A stretch of 64,000 nucleotides of DNA from Silene latifolia (taxonomy: Eukaryota > Streptophyta > Magnoliopsida > Caryophyllales > Caryophyllaceae), in contig NC_133535.1 in the NCBI RefSeq assembly GCF_048544455.1, forward strand, positions 84,072,120 to 84,136,119, given 5' to 3'. Below, piece by piece: positions 61,596-64,000 of the stretch (position 1 is its first letter; each line of letters begins with the position of its first letter). The notes under the pieces were generated by a model, which was not told the DNA's origin, searched no databases, and saw only the letters and a list, made by a program, of their open reading frames with translations. A program made the translations under genes and the position numbers.

Positions 61596-63122
61596 ATGGC
61601 ACCAAGGAGATCCTCTTTTAGGAGTGGGAGAAGACCAAGGATGAGGGGAAGTTCTTCCACCTCCCATGTCAACACTTTAAGAAGGGAGCATGAAGAGATT
61701 GTAGATCTCACAAGGCTTGATGACTTCTCAAATGTGGAATTTGTCAATGATGTGCAAAGATTAGTCTTCCACCGGCTTCTAAGTAAGAACATTCTTCCCA
61801 CTAAGATTTTATGTCATGATACCTTGAGGAAACTTGGAATTTATCACCAAGTAGAAGCTCTCTTTGAAGTATTTGGTCTCTCTACGATTTTCACATGCAT
61901 GAACCAACTTATCGATCTCTTGTGCTTGAGTTTCTGAGCTTTTTGAAGATTACAACCTTAAACAAAACAATTTACATAGAGTTTAGGCTAGAAAATGTTT
62001 CAAGTATGATGACCCTTGTAGAATTCGCAAATGTGTTCGGACTCGATGTTTAGCCTACCCGAACATCGAATCCAAAGAAATACAGTGTTGAGCCTTTGTG
62101 GAGGGCCATGACCGGCCGGGATTTCGTACAAAACAAGGAATGTCTCGCTTTTCATATTCAAAATCCGATCTTGAGACTTACTTATCGATTCCTCTCGGGC
62201 ACTCTCTTTGCTCGCCGAGATCCGGCGATCGTGAACCAATTAGACCTTGTGTTTATGGAATCCTACCTCAATATTCAAGGAAGAAGTGTGTACCACCTCA
62301 ATGCACCTCTAGTGCTAGTCGAGAAATGGGCAAAGTTTAGGAATGGTGTCGATGATGGAATGAAACACATGGTGAATGGAGGACTCATTACTAGGCTTGC
62401 AAAGCATTTCAACCCGAGATTCAATGAGAATAATGAGTATACTCCTCTCTTAGGAAACACGAGGATAAATGAAGATCTTCTTCTCATTCAACATCATTGG
62501 ATAACCCTTGAGGGGGTTGACAAGAGCATCAAGTGGATAACGAAAGGATGTGATCCGATTTTTCTTCCAATGAATGGCTTACCACGAGTTTCTCCGAGAA
62601 GAGGACATTTGTCTCCAATCCCATCCTACCTCATCCCTCCAAATCCAACACAACCAAGGCAAGCACCACCACCACAACAACAAGAACAACAAACTCAAGA
62701 TGATAAGATAAAAGTGCCTCCCTACCCCTTTCCCTACCAACCGTATAACCATCCAAACCCCTTCATCCTCCCCCGTGACGACTTTGTCATGGGAATCTTA
62801 CAAGATTTACACTACCGTCAATACGAAACCTCCTTGGACACTTATTACGCTCTACCCCCAATATCACGAGATGGTTCGAAGAGGACGGATTAGTGAGGAA
62901 GGAGCATTCCCCTCATGGGCTCAATTGGATTTGCTCTTCCCCAATTCGGAGAGAGCTAATGAAGGGGTGAACGGTAGACAAGAGGAGGGAAGCAACGTTT
63001 CTTGTGGAGGAGACACGGTGGAGCTTGAGAGTGAAGAAGATGAATTCATGGACCCAAGTTTGAGTGATGCTTCAAAGGAGATTTGGGATAGCGATGTAGA
63101 GGGAGATGATGCCGATGTCTAG
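61596..63122 (+). pseudogene. Athila env-position ORF, frameshifted copy
   Basis: ATG at 61596 (MAPRRSSFRSGRR). The frame runs to about 61900, shifts, and continues with LVLEFLSFLK and IEFRLENV to a TAG near 62052. It is open again to 62893 (PLWRAMTGRDF, LTYRFLSGTLFARRD, GGLITRLAKHFNPRFNENNEY), and the acidic end is in another frame (to 63122). It corresponds block by block to the open ORF at 47321-48790. Two frameshifts and one stop make it a pseudogene. Confidence 0.8.
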
Positions 63123-64000
63123 AAGACTACTTCATCCATAGGTGGAGCGGGCGAGAGGCACCCACCTAAGTTTAAGTGAAGTTTTCTCATCTCTCCTCTT
63201 TATTTTTCAAAGTTTCATGAAAAGAAGTTCGTGTCTTGTTACCTTGTATTTTAGTTATTTTCTTGATCATTGTTAGAGTAGTCCTAGCACCATAGAGGAC
63301 TCACACCTCAGTACCATTGAGGTGTTCTCATTTTATTGTTCCCACTTTCAAAATCCAAAATGACAAATTAGTTTCATGCATTGCATAGTGTGTGCATGAA
63401 CTACACCCATCCTTGGACATTAGCAATAGTGTCTAACTCGGTTTGGGGAAGTCAATGCATACACAACAGGAGGTAATCTAAATTATCCTCTCCGTCATAA
63501 CAAAAACCATGCATCATGTATTGTAGACTAGTGTAGATTGCATTTAGTATAGAAATCATGCATCATCTTTGCATAATTTCCCATCATTTTGGCCATTGAG
63601 GACAATGCCCATATTAGTGTGGGGATGGGGAATTCTAACTTAACTTTATATTCCAAAATGATAAAAATGGAAAAATTTTGAAAATCATAAAAATTGAAAA
63701 AATTGAAAAGCCAAAAACATGTTTATTTCCTTTTGTAGTGTAGTCTTGTATATATTATTGTATATATTGTGTTTGTTCTATCCTTGTTCACATTGATTGA
63801 CTACACCACATCCGAGACATGAGGATCATGAAGACCGCATGGTATGATCTTTCCAATCTCCTTTTTCCTCATTATGTTAATGACTATATGGCTTTATTTT
63901 GTTTGATGCGGTATAACAATGTGAACTTAGGACTTGCATTTAGTTTATATGTCATATTAGTTGATAGAATCACTTGCATTAGGATGTTTATATTAGTTGC
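63123..64000 (+). other. 3' region of Athila element 4, running off the window
   Basis: No gene. Contains GTTTGGGGAAG (63441) and the stem GGCCATTG/CAATGCC at 63591-63609 followed by GTGTGGGGATGGGG. Homologous to 45160-46800 of element 3. The 3' LTR is expected beyond 64000. Confidence 0.65.

Larger units (their letters stand above)
51278..64000 (+). mobile_element. Athila element 4 (Ty3/gypsy), internally rearranged, right end outside the window
   Basis: Order: LTR (51278-53033), tRNA-Asp primer site, gag-protease (53173-55491), a second LTR with primer site and leader (55489-57374), RT-RNase H-integrase (57378-60688), GC-rich array, env-position ORF (61596-63122), 3' region. The two halves are complementary, as if one complete element had been split by an LTR-leader segment. 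It is inserted in gag of element 3, next to GTTCT (51273-51277), the expected 5-bp target copy. Confidence 0.85.

Overview
The window is plant nuclear repeat DNA, almost certainly from a flowering plant with a large, transposon-rich genome. The evidence is Athila-type Ty3/gypsy elements primed by tRNA-Asp, Ty1/copia elements primed by initiator tRNA-Met, a plant L1-type LINE with a DUF4283-like ORF1, and an En/Spm (CACTA) transposon with TNPD- and TNPA-like genes. I found no host gene, no tRNA or rRNA gene and no CRISPR array. The species cannot be fixed from the sequence.

Layout, left to right. 1-6184: minus-strand Athila-type element 1 (gag-protease only, 5' LTR 4778-6184, other end outside the window). 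It sits inside a plus-strand copia tandem array (6185-18799) with the order partial internal, LTR, internal, LTR. That array sits in the leader of a second copia element on the minus strand (18800-20289), which itself interrupts the RT/RNase H of Athila element 2 (minus strand, 20290-39093). Element 2 is also split by a LINE (22255-34835, about 15-bp target duplication), and the LINE is split inside its endonuclease domain by a CACTA transposon (23753-31575, TTA duplication). Element 2 abuts old copia debris (39094-39447 and 39448-43402, the latter with a readable gag). 43403-51277: Athila element 3 (minus strand, gag-protease plus a 489-codon ORF in the env position, no pol). Its gag is interrupted by Athila element 4 (plus strand, 51278 to beyond 64000).

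No element looks fully autonomous. Elements 1 and 3 carry gag-protease but no polymerase. Element 4 is split into a gag-protease half and a pol/env-position half by an extra LTR plus leader. The CACTA and LINE coding regions carry stops and frameshifts. Many nonsense codons are of the type made by cytosine deamination, as expected for methylated repeats.

The most unusual signals are these. (1) In Athila element 1 the palindrome GTCGATCGAC is repeated 13 times, and all six adjacent pairs are exactly 21 bp apart. Two four-copy cassettes, one in the 3' noncoding region and one inside gag, share the same 21/51/21-bp geometry. (2) The other two Athila families carry their own CpG-centred near-palindromes, in LTRs and in one family also ahead of the env-position ORF. 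(3) Two different copia LTR families share an 80-bp module bounded by inverted repeats in which both arms have changed together. (4) In element 4 an extra LTR with its primer site and leader sits between protease and pol, and its first three bases provide the gag-protease stop codon.
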